A model generated the notes under the pieces. The model was not told where the DNA came from. It made no database searches and was given only the letters and a program-made list of their open reading frames with translations. A program made the translations under genes and the position numbers. Source: Winogradskyella psychrotolerans RS-3 (GTDB taxonomy: Bacteria > Bacteroidota > Bacteroidia > Flavobacteriales > Flavobacteriaceae). From it: a stretch of 64,000 nucleotides of DNA. Positions 48,165-58,400 of this stretch are shown piece by piece. Every line of letters starts with the position of its first letter. Position 1 is the first letter of the stretch. Location of the stretch: contig NZ_ATMR01000019.1 of the NCBI RefSeq assembly GCF_000427335.1, forward strand, positions 22,844 through 86,843. Reading direction: 5' to 3'.

Positions 48165-48228
48165 ATTACCAATTGAAATTAGTTAAAGTTAAAGCATTGC
48201 TTTTCACATCCTAATCTCAATTGGTAAT
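48165..48228. repeat. Long inverted repeat between pgk and the transglycosylase
   Basis: ATTACCAATTGAAATTAG (48165-48182) and CTAATCTCAATTGGTAAT (48211-48228) are inverted copies with 17 of 18 positions matching, 28 nt apart. No T-tract follows, so this looks like a repeat element rather than a terminator, although it could slow read-through from pgk. Confidence 0.6.
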
Positions 48229-48288
48229 TAATAGAGCGTTCAGCATAATACAACGCTGAAATCGCTAAAAATAGTATATTTTAAATGA

Positions 48289-49476
48289 TTAGTTTAAAAT
48301 AGCCGCAATACCAGGTAAGATCTTACCTTCTAAGCTTTCTAGCATTGCTCCACCACCTGTACTTACGTAGCTTACTTTGTTTTCGAAACCAAATTGTTTT
48401 ACTGCAGCAACAGAATCACCTCCACCAACTAAAGAAAAGGCTCCATTTTTAGTTGCATTTGCAATAGAATCTCCAAGTGCAATAGTCCCTTTAGAAAAAG
48501 TTTCTAATTCAAAAACACCCAAAGGACCATTCCAAAGTATGGTTTTACATTGGTTAACAACAGCATCAAAATTTTCTCTTGATTTAGGACCAGCATCTAA
48601 ACCTTGCCATCCATCAGGAATTGCAGTTACATCACAAATTTGCGTATTAGCTGTGTTGCTAAAATCATCCGCTGCAACAACATCTACTGGTAAATGAATT
48701 TTAACACCTTTAGCTTCCGCTTGCTTTAAAATGTCTAAAGCCAATTCCATCTTATCATCTTCACAAATAGAATCTCCAATTTTTCCACCTTGCGCTTTTA
48801 TAAAGGTAAATGTCATGCCTCCTCCAATAATTAAGTGATCAACCTTATCTAATATATTTTCTATTACTGTAATCTTTGAAGATACTTTTGCACCACCAAG
48901 TACCGCTAATACTGGTTTTTCTCCATCTTCCATTACCTTTTTAATACTTTCAATTTCTTGAGCTAATAGAAGCCCAAAACATTTGTTTTCAGGAAAAAAG
49001 TCTGCCACAATCGTTGTAGAAGCATGTGCTCTATGCGCAGTACCAAAAGCATCATTGACATAGATGTCTCCTAATTTAGATAATTGTTCTGCAAAATCTC
49101 TATCTCCTTTCGTTTCTTCTTCATGAAAACGTAAGTTTTCCAGTAGTAAAATTTCGCCTGGTTGTAATGCGTTTGCTTTTTCTTCTGCTTCTGGTCCAAC
49201 ACAGTCGCTCGCAAACTTTACTTCAACCCCTAAAATATCTTCAATTTTTGGAATAATATGTTTTAACGAAAATTCATCTTGTACTCCTTTTGGACGTCCT
49301 AAGTGCGACATTAAAACACAACTCCCTCCGTCTTCTAAAATTTTAATGATTGTTGGTTTTGCAGATACAATTCTTGTGGCATCCGTAACCTGAAATTCAT
49401 CATTTAATGGCACATTAAAATCTACTCTTATTAGTGCTTTTTTATTTTGAAAATTAAAATCGTTTAGTGTCTTCAT
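48289..49476 (-). CDS. pgk: Phosphoglycerate kinase
   Basis: This 395-residue glycolytic enzyme transfers phosphate from 1,3-bisphosphoglycerate to [21 protein letters not shown] and the C-terminal [16 protein letters not shown] and [15 protein letters not shown] are all present. I start at ATG 49476; the longer open frame begins with TTG 49497, which overlaps the -7 promoter box, so it is not a real start. Complete. Confidence 0.97.
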   Translation of the reverse strand: MKTLNDFNFQNKKALIRVDFNVPLNDEFQVTDATRIVSAKPTIIKILEDGGSCVLMSHLGRPKGVQDEFSLKHIIPKIEDILGVEVKFASDCVGPEAEEKANALQPGEILLLENLRFHEEETKGDRDFAEQLSKLGDIYVNDAFGTAHRAHASTTIVADFFPENKCFGLLLAQEIESIKKVMEDGEKPVLAVLGGAKVSSKITVIENILDKVDHLIIGGGMTFTFIKAQGGKIGDSICEDDKMELALDILKQAEAKGVKIHLPVDVVAADDFSNTANTQICDVTAIPDGWQGLDAGPKSRENFDAVVNQCKTILWNGPLGVFELETFSKGTIALGDSIANATKNGAFSLVGGGDSVAAVKQFGFENKVSYVSTGGGAMLESLEGKILPGIAAILN

Positions 49477-49494
49477 TTTTTTGGTTTTGAAACA

Positions 49495-49502
49495 CAAATA
49501 TA
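49495..49502 (-). promoter_or_regulatory. -7 box of pgk
   Basis: CAAATATA on the plus strand reads TATATTTG on the minus strand, 18 nt before ATG 49476. No clear -33 TTG. Confidence 0.55.
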
Positions 49503-49528
49503 AAGATTAGAAACAGAAATTTTTTATA

Positions 49529-49536
49529 TAGTTTTG
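49529..49536 (+). promoter_or_regulatory. -7 box directly before holB
   Basis: TAGTTTTG ends 4 nt before ATG 49541, so a transcript from it would have almost no leader. No -33 TTG; divergent from the pgk box about 30 nt away. Confidence 0.35.
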
Positions 49537-49540
49537 CTTT

Positions 49541-50701
49541 ATGCAATTTTCGAAGGTTTTAGGTCAAAAACATATTAAAAATCATCTTACCACAAGTGTC
49601 GATGCAGGTAGAATTGCGCATGCGCAACTATTTGTTGGTCCAGAGGGTTCTGGTACGCTTCCAATGGCTTTAGCCTATGCACAATACATACTTTGTAGCA
49701 ATATAAATGGGGAGAATTCAGGAGGAAAAGACTCTTGTAATATAAAGTTTAAGAATTTTTCTCATCCAGATTTACACTTTGCATTTCCGGTTACCACAAG
49801 TGATAAAGTAAAAAGTAAGCCTGTTTCTAAATATTATCTCGAAGAATGGAGACAACTTATAGATCAGCAACCTTACGGAAACCTCTTTGATTGGTACAAA
49901 CTTCTAGGAGTAGATAACAAACAAGGACAAATTGGTGTCGATGAAGCACTAGAAATTGTAAAAGCGTTAACCCTAAAGTCTTATGAAGGCGGACATAAAG
50001 TGATGTTGATATGGATGGCTGAAAAAATGAATACAGCCAGTGCGAATAAACTTTTAAAGCTAATCGAAGAGCCACCAAAAGACACCATATTTATTCTTAT
50101 CGCGGAAGATGAGGAACAAATTATTAGTACTATAAGGTCGCGCTGCCAGATATTACATTTTCCACCCTTAGCAGAAGAAGCTATTTCTGAAGCTCTTGTT
50201 AGAAATTATCATATTGAGCAATCTGCCGCTATAAAAATAGCACACCAGTCTAATGGTAACTATAATAAAGCTTGTGATCTTATTTATCACGATAGTGAAG
50301 ATATTCAGTTTGAAAAATGGTTTGTCTTCTGGATCCGCTCTGCATTTAAAGCTAGAGGAAATAAAGCCGCCATTCACGATTTAATATCATGGTCGGAAGA
50401 GATTGCCAAAACGGGACGTGAAACACAAAAGAAGTTTTTGAATTTCTGTTTAAATTACTTCAGACAAGCTCTATTACTCAATTATAAAGCAGATGAATTA
50501 GTCTATTTAGAACCGAAATCTGATGATTTTAAACTTGCAAATTTTGCGCCTTTTGTTCATGATTCTAATATTTTAGAAATTTCAGATGAATTACAAGATG
50601 CTATTTATCATATTGAGCGAAATGGAAATTCTAAAATTGTACTTACCGACTTATCCATTAAATTAACGCGTTTATTACATAAAAAAAGCCAAGCGTCTTA
50701 G
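49541..50701 (+). CDS. holB: DNA polymerase III delta prime subunit
   Basis: This 386-residue clamp-loader AAA+ protein begins FSKVLGQKHIKNHLTTSV. The P-loop position is degenerate (GPEGSGTL), as expected because delta prime does not hydrolyse ATP. KLLKLIEEPPKDTIFILIAE and STIRSRCQILHFPPL (sensor and arginine-finger region SRC) are typical. Two cysteines flanking GENSGGKD suggest a partial zinc loop. The stop codon lies inside a terminator hairpin. Confidence 0.9.
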   Translation: MQFSKVLGQKHIKNHLTTSVDAGRIAHAQLFVGPEGSGTLPMALAYAQYILCSNINGENSGGKDSCNIKFKNFSHPDLHFAFPVTTSDKVKSKPVSKYYLEEWRQLIDQQPYGNLFDWYKLLGVDNKQGQIGVDEALEIVKALTLKSYEGGHKVMLIWMAEKMNTASANKLLKLIEEPPKDTIFILIAEDEEQIISTIRSRCQILHFPPLAEEAISEALVRNYHIEQSAAIKIAHQSNGNYNKACDLIYHDSEDIQFEKWFVFWIRSAFKARGNKAAIHDLISWSEEIAKTGRETQKKFLNFCLNYFRQALLLNYKADELVYLEPKSDDFKLANFAPFVHDSNILEISDELQDAIYHIERNGNSKIVLTDLSIKLTRLLHKKSQAS

Positions 50702-50713
50702 GCTTGGCTTTTT
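50683..50713. terminator. Terminator overlapping the holB stop
   Basis: AAAAAGCCAAGC (50683-50694) pairs with GCTTGGCTTTTT (50702-50713) over a 7-nt loop containing the stop codon. Placed between convergent holB and ompH-like genes, it may serve both directions. Confidence 0.8.
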
Positions 50714-50732
50714 AAAACAAATTTATTTGTTC

Positions 50733-51293
50733 TTATTTCTCTGTAGTTGCTTCAGTTGAACCCTCTTCTGTTTTAGAATCCTTCCCACTGTACTCCGCAT
50801 TAATTTCTTTTATTACTACGTCTGTAATATCAGTAGCTTCATCGCCATAAACCACGCTTCCTGCTTGGTTTTTTCCTAAAATAAAAGTGTAACCATTCTT
50901 TTTACCATAACCTTCTACAAATTTGTTCATTTTTGAAATCACAGAATCCATCTCTGTATTAAACATTTGCTCCATCTGTTGTTGTTGCATTTGCATTTGC
51001 TGTTGGATTGGTTGCCATTTTTGAGAAAAAACTTGAGATTCTTCTTGTTGCTTTTGTGGAGACAACTGACTTAAACGTTGTTGCACAGATTGCATCTCCA
51101 TTTGATAAACTCTTGCGATACTATCGCGTTGCTTTGTAAAACCGTCATTTTGAATTTTGAATTTTTCTTCAATGTCAATTTTCATTTGGTAATCATTGAT
51201 AATTTCTCCATTATCAATAAATGCAATTTTTTGTTGCTCTTGGCAAGATGCTGCACCAATTAAAACCATTACGCTTAAAACTATTTTTTTCAT
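50733..51293 (-). CDS. OmpH (Skp) family periplasmic chaperone-like lipoprotein
   Basis: This 186-residue protein has a signal peptide ending in a lipobox Cys (AASCQEQ). KIAFIDNGEIINDYQMK opens the OmpH domain, a long Gln-rich coiled coil follows (about 45-125), and the domain closes with GYTFILGKNQAGSVVYGDEATDIT. Skp-type trimers hold unfolded outer-membrane proteins. The Cys suggests a lipid-anchored variant, unlike free periplasmic Skp. Confidence 0.9.
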   Translation of the reverse strand: MKKIVLSVMVLIGAASCQEQQKIAFIDNGEIINDYQMKIDIEEKFKIQNDGFTKQRDSIARVYQMEMQSVQQRLSQLSPQKQQEESQVFSQKWQPIQQQMQMQQQQMEQMFNTEMDSVISKMNKFVEGYGKKNGYTFILGKNQAGSVVYGDEATDITDVVIKEINAEYSGKDSKTEEGSTEATTEK

Positions 51294-51356
51294 ATTATTT
51301 TAATATTTGAGAAAATTCTTTAAAATTTTCCTGTTTATGTTTCAGATTAATTTTTG

Positions 51357-51390
51357 CAAATGTATAAAAGTTAGACTGTGATTTGTTCAA
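51357..51390 (-). promoter_or_regulatory. Promoter of the OmpH family gene
   Basis: On the minus strand TTG at 51390-51388, a 23-nt spacer and TACATTTG at 51364-51357. The spacer is at the long end of the range. The leader to ATG 51293 is about 60 nt. Confidence 0.5.
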
Positions 51391-51544
51391 TTTTTTTACT
51401 ATTGATATTTTCTATTAAATACTATTAGTATTATTTTAAAAATCTATCAAAAACAAAGCCAAATAAAGCGTTTTAAGCGTTGTTTGCGTTTTCTAAATGT
51501 TACGTATTGATTTAGTCGAACATCTTAAGCCACGAGCCTTTATA

Positions 51545-52404
51545 CTAAGAATTAGCATTCTTTAAGACATAAATATGCGAAGAATACTCATTAGAACGTT
51601 TTGCCTTACGATTAGACTGCCATCCTATCCAAAAAGCCTTAACCGGATTCATAAAACCAGATTTATATTTTTCTGAAAGTAAACAGACATAATACGCGTC
51701 AAATTTCATTGGTAAGGTTTTAACCAATGTCATATTTTCTTTTTTAAATAATCTTTCAATAGACGTTTTAGAAAAATGCCATAAATGTCTCGGCACATCA
51801 AAAGCTGCCCAAAAGTTTTTATAGTGATTCGCATCATAACTTTTAAAATTAGGAACAGCAATAATTAAAGTTCCATTTGGTTTTAAAAGTGATTTTAGCG
51901 ACGCAGTTTGCTTTTCTAAATCTGGTAAATGTTCTAAGACATGCCAAAGTGTAATGACATCAAAACTGTGCGGTTTTAATTTTTTAATGCACTGCTTTCA
52001 AAGATCGAATTATTGGTTTTAGAATTCGCAATTTGCCTTGCACTATCATTTGGTTCTATCCCTGTAATTTTCCAATTCGCTTTTAAAGCCGTTTCTAAAA
52101 AATCACCTGTGCCACATCCAATATCTAAAAGTGTTTTAGATTCTGATTGAAACGAATTAATAAGTTTAAGTTTTCGCTTTAAAGAAATCTCTCGCACTTT
52201 ATGATAAGCTAATTCTAATAAATTTCGTTTGGTATCGGTGTGCGAAATGTAATCTTCACTTTGGTAATATTCAGATAATTTTTCTCCTTCTGGTTGTGGA
52301 TATGTTTCTAGCATATCGAGTTCCTTATTATGCACTAATTGGAATTCCTCTTTAGAAACAGAATGATCTTTTAAGCTTAGATATGTTGGGTTATTTTTTG
52401 ACAC
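51545..52404 (-). pseudogene. Frameshifted class I SAM-dependent methyltransferase
   Basis: The N-terminal part has the SAM-binding TLLDIGCGTGDFLETALK; the frame ends at 51976 just after a six-base run at 51980-51985. One more base continues as LKPHSFDVITLWHVLEHLPD, a standard motif for this family, and runs to 51545, about 286 residues. The N-terminus (HNKELDMLETYPQP) fits the group that acts on small molecules or glycans. Target unknown. The break looks like a run-length error. Confidence 0.87.
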
Positions 52405-53048
52405 AATTACACTTCTACTTTTAAAATGAATTACAATATTAATTATATAAGTTCAATTCTATTTGTTTAACAAATGAAATTTTAGACTTTTTTAAATCAA
52501 AAAAACCGAGAACTTTTAGCTGATTATTGATTCCAAATTACACCAACAGAATTAAAAAATCAAACCCTAATTCACCTGATCTCGATTCAGACAGTTTATA
52601 TGGATTAAACGACATAATTATAAATTCTGAAATCTGATTTTGAATCATCCGTTTTATAATTCGATTTTATATCAAAACTAAAACGTCATTTTTATGACCA
52701 CTTAATTATAGACTTTTAAGACGTCTATTTCGTCTATTTGTTTTTACTGAATAAGAAAACCCTTTACGGATTGCACAAGATAGTATCCCTCTTTAAAATT
52801 CAAAAACTATGTTTTTCATCCTTACAAAACCATGATTCAGATTTACAAGAAGCAAACACTTTATTATCCTTTTCACTTCTACCCTACGATGCATAAAATC
52901 AAAAATTATAATTTATAAAGAACGTTTGTAACATAAACATAAATCAGATTAGACTTAGTTTTATGAAATCTACTGCAATAATTCTAACTAGATTTTAGAG
53001 CTTTTTAAGATCTAATATTTATATAAAAATAGATTTACCTTATTCAAT
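52405..53048. other. Gene-free AT-rich region next to a parS-like site
   Basis: About 640 nt with no plausible gene on either strand, unusually long for this compact window. It is AT-rich, with no recognisable tRNA or hairpin terminator, and I see no DnaA box cluster (TTATNCACA). It ends at the parS-like site. It may be part of the origin-proximal region or an RNA gene I cannot recognise. Confidence 0.6.
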
Positions 53049-53064
53049 TGTTTCACGTGGAACA
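53049..53064. other. parS-like ParB binding site 1
   Basis: TGTTTCACGTGGAACA matches the 16-bp parS consensus (TGTTNCACGTGAAACA) with a central CACGTG. It lies 40 nt past the end of mnmG. Together with the second copy it brackets that gene. Confidence 0.75.
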
Positions 53065-53103
53065 TTATAATAATCAATAATGAGATTCCTGCTTTTGCAG
53101 TAA

Positions 53104-54975
53104 TTAGCGTCCTAAGTAAACCAACAACACAGAAATATCATTCGGGTTGACTCCACTAATTCGTGATGCTTGAGAAATGGTTACAGGCTGAATTTTGGTT
53201 AATTTTTGCCTTGCTTCTATACTCATAGATTTCAGTTTTGAATAATCAAAACCAGCAGGAATTTTTAAATTCTCTAGTCTATTTAGTTTGTCCGCATTGT
53301 TCTTTTCCTTCTCAATATAACCCGCATACTTTACTTGGATTTCGGTTTGCTCTATAACTTCAGTATCTAAATTATTTGCTTGTATATACTGTTCAACTGA
53401 TTCAAACTGCCTAACATCATCGATAGTAATATTCGGTCTTGCATACAACTTAAACATCTTGTCTTGCTGCTTAACAGGAGCGGATTTTTTAGATTCTAAA
53501 ATCGGATTTGCTTCATCAGGAGTTACACTTGTCTCTCTAAAAAACTGTACAAAAGCATCCGATTTAGATTGCTTTTCTTCCATACGTTTTAAACGTTTTT
53601 CAGAAGCTAAACCTAAATCATACCCTTTTGGTGTTAATCTGAAATCAGCATTATCTTGTCGTAATAAGGTTCTATATTCGGCTCGCGACGTAAACATTCT
53701 ATATGGCTCTTCAGTTCCTTTTGTAATTAAATCATCAATTAAAACTCCGATATAAGCTTCATCACGTTGTAAAGTAAAAGCATCTTTTTCTTGCACTTTT
53801 AGACTCGCATTTATACCCGCCATTAAACCTTGAGAAGCCGCTTCTTCATATCCTGTTGTTCCATTTATTTGTCCAGCAAAATATAAACCTTCAACTAACT
53901 TTGTTTCTAAAGTATGCTTTAATTGTGTTGGTGGAAAATAATCATATTCAATTGCATAACCCGGTCTAAAGAACTTTACGTTTTCAAATCCTACCACAGA
54001 GCGTAAGGCTTTAAATTGAACATCTTCTGGTAAGGATGTAGAGAACCCATTAATATAATATTCGCAAGTTTTCCAACCTTCTGGCTCAACAAATAATTGA
54101 TGACTATTCTTATCCGCAAAACGATTAATCTTATCTTCTATGGACGGACAATAACGTGGCCCCACACTTTGAATTCTACCATTAAACATTGGCGAACGAT
54201 CAAAGCCTTCACGAAGTAAATCATGAACCAATTCACTTGTGTGCGTCATATGACAAGAACGCTGTTCCTTTAACGGTTGCGTAGTATCTAAATAAGAAAA
54301 CTTTTCAGGATGTTCATCACCTGGTTGCTCTACCATTTTAGAGAAATCTAATGAACGACCATCAACTCTTGGAGGTGTTCCCGTTTTCATTCTACCAGAT
54401 TCAAAACCTAAATTAACGAGCTGTTCTGTTATTCCAGTTGCTGCTCTTTCACCTGCTCTACCTCCTCCAAAATTCTTATCACCAATATGAATTAATCCAT
54501 TCAAAAAAGTACCATTAGTTAAGACCACCGACTTTGCTCTTACTTCAATTCCGAGTGAAGTTTTTACGCCAACTACTTTATGATTCTCGACAATTAAGCC
54601 CGAAACCATTTCTTGGTAAAAGTCCAAATTAGGGGTGCCTTCTAACATCAATCTCCAATCTTCAGCAAAGCGCATTCTATCGGATTGCACTCTTGGACTC
54701 CACATTGCAGGTCCTTTAGATTTGTTCAACATCTTAAATTGAATAGCTGATGTATCTGAGACAATTCCGCTATAACCTCCTAAAGCATCAATCTCTCTTA
54801 CAATTTGTCCTTTTGCTATTCCTCCCATTGCAGGATTACAAGACATCTGTGCAATGTTTTGGAGGTTCATGGTAATCAGTAAGGTCTTACTTCCCATATT
54901 CGCCGCAGCAGCTGCCGCTTCACTTCCAGCATGGCCACCACCAACAACTATAACATCATAAACTTCGTTAAACAT
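53104..54975 (-). CDS. mnmG: tRNA uridine-5-carboxymethylaminomethyl modification enzyme MnmG (GidA)
   Basis: This 623-residue FAD-binding enzyme works with MnmE to modify the wobble uridine of several tRNAs. The dinucleotide-binding site is VIVVGGGHAGSEAAAAAA, and the family stretches MSCNPAMGGIAKG, GTFLNGLIHIGDKNFGGGR and GQINGTTGYEEAASQG are present. I start at ATG 54975. The longer GTG start at 55041 would run through a parS-like site and a -7 promoter box. Complete. Confidence 0.97.
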   Translation of the reverse strand: MFNEVYDVIVVGGGHAGSEAAAAAANMGSKTLLITMNLQNIAQMSCNPAMGGIAKGQIVREIDALGGYSGIVSDTSAIQFKMLNKSKGPAMWSPRVQSDRMRFAEDWRLMLEGTPNLDFYQEMVSGLIVENHKVVGVKTSLGIEVRAKSVVLTNGTFLNGLIHIGDKNFGGGRAGERAATGITEQLVNLGFESGRMKTGTPPRVDGRSLDFSKMVEQPGDEHPEKFSYLDTTQPLKEQRSCHMTHTSELVHDLLREGFDRSPMFNGRIQSVGPRYCPSIEDKINRFADKNSHQLFVEPEGWKTCEYYINGFSTSLPEDVQFKALRSVVGFENVKFFRPGYAIEYDYFPPTQLKHTLETKLVEGLYFAGQINGTTGYEEAASQGLMAGINASLKVQEKDAFTLQRDEAYIGVLIDDLITKGTEEPYRMFTSRAEYRTLLRQDNADFRLTPKGYDLGLASEKRLKRMEEKQSKSDAFVQFFRETSVTPDEANPILESKKSAPVKQQDKMFKLYARPNITIDDVRQFESVEQYIQANNLDTEVIEQTEIQVKYAGYIEKEKNNADKLNRLENLKIPAGFDYSKLKSMSIEARQKLTKIQPVTISQASRISGVNPNDISVLLVYLGR

Positions 54976-54989
54976 ATCGTAATTTCTTT

Positions 54990-55005
54990 TGTTCCACGTG
55001 GAACA
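54990..55005. other. parS-like ParB binding site 2
   Basis: TGTTCCACGTGGAACA is a perfect 16-bp palindrome matching parS. It lies in the mnmG leader, between the -7 box and ATG 54975, so bound ParB could also affect mnmG transcription. Confidence 0.82.
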
Positions 55006-55030
55006 ATTAAATTTTAAAATTTTGAGTCTG

Positions 55031-55038
55031 CAAATATA
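55031..55038 (-). promoter_or_regulatory. -7 box of mnmG
   Basis: The minus strand reads TATATTTG here, about 55 nt before ATG 54975. No -33 TTG at the standard distance. Confidence 0.5.
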
Positions 55039-55055
55039 CACTGAACTGATGTGTA

Positions 55056-55466
55056 TTACTTTCGCTTCGCTAAGTAGTAATCTTCTTTAGATCGCATCTC
55101 CTTTTCATCTGCATCGGTCTTATCTTTATAACCACAATAATGCAATACACCATGAATGATAACGCGAGCAATCTCATCTTTAAATGCCACATTGAAATCC
55201 GACGCATTTTCTTCTACGCGCTCTACAGAGATATAAATATCCCCATGTAGTTCTTTTCCTAATGAGTAATCAAAACTAATCACATCGGTCAATGTATCGT
55301 GATCTAAAAAATCTACATTCAATTTATGTAAATAATCATCGTTACAAAAGATGTAATTAATCTCTCCTTCTTTACAGTTTTCTTCTGATATGGTATTTGA
55401 GATCCATTCAGAAAGTTGTTCTGTATTTTCTAATTTAAACTGGGTTTCGTAATTAAAACTAATCAT
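55056..55466 (-). CDS. ybeY: Endoribonuclease YbeY
   Basis: This 136-residue rRNA maturation factor has the metal site HGVLHYCGYKD. Two histidines are as in the family, but the third ligand position holds Asp instead of the usual His of H-x3-H-x5-H. Such a change could keep zinc binding, as Asp does in some metzincins. The upstream neighbour is the DUF4175 gene, which it overlaps by 8 nt. Full length. Confidence 0.92.
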   Translation of the reverse strand: MISFNYETQFKLENTEQLSEWISNTISEENCKEGEINYIFCNDDYLHKLNVDFLDHDTLTDVISFDYSLGKELHGDIYISVERVEENASDFNVAFKDEIARVIIHGVLHYCGYKDKTDADEKEMRSKEDYYLAKRK

Positions 55467-58400
55467 TGGTGCTTTTAAAATACTCTTGAATTTTCTTCTT
55501 AAAATGATTTTGCAAAGGTAGTGCTTGGCGATTTAAAATTTCGGTAGTATTAAAATATTGTTTTGCTGTTGGAATTTGACTCGGGTTTGTTGAATTAAAT
55601 TCTTCTGTATTGGTTTCAGATTTACGTTTAGAATCTTGGCCTTGCATAAACGTCGCGTTCTCTAATTTTAATAAATTATGCTGAAGATCCATCATCTTTT
55701 GAAGCGTCTGATTCGTAAATCCAGAGTTCAATAAATCAAGTTCAATATCCTCCATTTGCTTTATTAATTGTCCGGCAGATTCAATTTTTCCTTCCTTAGC
55801 AAATCGGTCTTCTAAGGCTTGTCGTAATTGTTGTTGTTGCTGGTAAATTTTAAATAGCTCACCATTTTGTTCTTCACTTCCACCTTCTCCGTAGCCATCA
55901 TTCTTTTCACCTTCACCGTCACCATTTCCATCACCTCCATTTTTTCCTTCTTTGCCACCCTTACCATCTTTGCCATTTTCTCCTTGCTTTCCTCCTTGTT
56001 GTCCTTCGCCGTTTTTGAGATCCATTTTCACCAGATTGACCGCCTTCACCTTGTTTACCTTCTTTTCTACCGCCTTTTCCACTCTCACCACTTTCACCGC
56101 TCTCTCCTTCTTTACCAGATTTTCCTTTCTCTCCTGGCTTATCGCCTTCACCTTCTTTGCCATCCTTACCTTCTTCACCAGGTTTTTCCCCTTCTCCTTC
56201 CTTTCCTTCTTCGCCTTCTTTTCCCTGTTCACTTTTCTTAACACCTTCCTCCATCTTCTTATTAAGCTCTTCTTGGCTCATAATAATGTCTGGCAATTGT
56301 TCACCACCTCCACTGCCTTCTCCTGGCGATGGATTCATTTGCATTTCCATATTATCTAAAACATCACTTAAAAAGTTAGCCAACTCATTGGTCGCCGTAA
56401 CCGCATATTGTTGTGCACCCACACCTTGATACAATCTATTTTCTGTCAATTGATCTAAAGCTTTGTCTATATTAAAATACACATCTGTAATTTGTGAATT
56501 TACTTGCTCAGAAATCTTAGGTTGACGTAAAGACAATGCAAACAAACTATCATCAATATGCTCAAAATGCGTTCTAAGGTTACTTTGCTCTATAATATAC
56601 TTACCGTATTTATTATTATCGATGCTAATACTTTCAAAAGTAGTCATAAGTGCTTCTTGATCAAATGAATACAGCAATAAATTCTCTAATATTTGACGTA
56701 AAGCATCAATATCTTCAGACATTTGCTCACCGCCTCCTCCACCTCCAGCAGCTGCCTTTTTCATCATTTCGCTCAACTGCTTCATCTTCTTAGCCGCTTT
56801 CTTTTGCTTCCCTTTTGCCTTTATCTGCTGCTCTTGGGCATCTTGTGGTTTGGCTTCAGAATCGTTTTCTTCCTTTTTTTCTAAGGCTTCTTTGGCTTCT
56901 TTTTGATCGAATTTTATTTCATCTTCTAAAAACTCATCCCTTGGAATATCCATTGGTTTTTGAAGCTTTCTGTCATCACTATTTAATTCTTCTAAATCCT
57001 TCTGCAGTTTATCAAATTCTTCATTTAATTTCTGTTGAGCTTCCTTTGTGTTCTCTTCATTTTTTTCAGATAACTTATCCTGATCTTCAGATAATTTTTC
57101 TAACTCATTAGCCACCTTTTCAGCTTTCTTCATCAGATAAAAACGCTTGGTCAATTCCAATAGCTGTTTCATGCTACGTTTTTTATTCTTGTTTTGCTTG
57201 GCTAATTCTTCCAGTTTTTGCGTGAATTCTTCCTTGTTGATTTTATCATTTAATTGTTCAAGCTCCTCTAAAAGTTTTTCATCCTTTTTAAGTTGCTCTT
57301 CATTTTCCTTTAAGCGTTCTTTTAAATCATCTTTAAATTGATCGTCTTTCTTTTCGTCTTTTTGAAATTCCTCTAAATTTTCTTGTAGTTTTTTGTTGAA
57401 ATTTTTCATCAACTGTTCTTGATTTTTCTGACGCTTTAAAAAATCTTCAAACTTCTTTTTGTCATTAAAATTTAGACTCTCTTTTTCCTTTTGAGTTTTT
57501 GATAGCTCTTCTAGCTTTTTATCTTGTTCTTGCAGCTTATCAAACGTCTTACTAATATCCTTTATCGTTTCGCTTTGTTCATTCAGCTGCTTTTGCTCTT
57601 CTTCGTCTTTAGTTAATTTACGGTAACTGAATACAGAACTTTTTGTCCGTTTATAATTATGAAGCGCATCGTTATCAAAAACGTCAAAATAGAGTTGGTA
57701 ACTGACACCATCTTCAAGATTAAACTGATTTGGAAACGCACTTACAAACTCACTAAAATTAGATGTTGAAATATGAATCGGTTCAACCACTTTTTTAGAT
57801 TCATCGTCTGCCGGATAATACACCAATTGCAACTTTGATAAACCATAATCATCACTGGCTTGTCCATAGAAATACAAACTTTGTTGGTCTACAGAATCTT
57901 TCTGTACCTTAATATTTAGTTCTGGATAAATATCTCTAACCACATTAATATTATAGGCTAGATTCTCATAATCCTTTAAATCTTCATTACTTGTTGTAAT
58001 ACTGTAATTGTAATTTTTAAAAAGTCGCTTTGAAGCTTCAAAATTATCGTTGGTATTTAAGGTAAAACTTAAGGTGTCTTCCGCATAAATTTGAACTCCC
58101 GTCGTCGCCTTGGTTTTCGCTCTCCAAGTCACATTAGTGCCTTCTGGAACCACAGCTGAACCTGTGCTTTTTAAGACCTCATCTTGCTTTTTAGTATGTG
58201 CAGGATAATCTAAAACCATTTCAAAATTTACTAAACTAGGCGTACTAACCACGTTTAATTTATAAGGTTTTGAAGTGACATCATTTGCTGTTAAGGTAAA
58301 TTCTATCGCTTCTTTAGGTAAGTTAAATGTGTATTGAAATTCCCCAGGCGCTATTTGCTGTAAGAAGTACGATTGCCCATTAAATTTAATTTGTGCATTC

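Noticed and set aside
49477..49497. Longer pgk start at TTG 49497
   Set aside because: It overlaps the TATATTTG promoter box, and the family begins at MKTLNDFNF.
52405..53048. Chromosome origin (oriC) itself
   Set aside because: No cluster of DnaA boxes and no dnaA or dnaN nearby; only proximity is suggested by the parS-like sites.
55006..55041. Longer mnmG start at GTG 55041
   Set aside because: It would place a parS-like palindrome and a -7 promoter box inside the coding sequence. The family starts at MFNEVYDVIVVGGG, ATG 54975.
55867..56359. Plus-strand open frames opposite the DUF4175 repeat
   Set aside because: They are low-complexity shadows of the Gly/Lys/Glu repeat.
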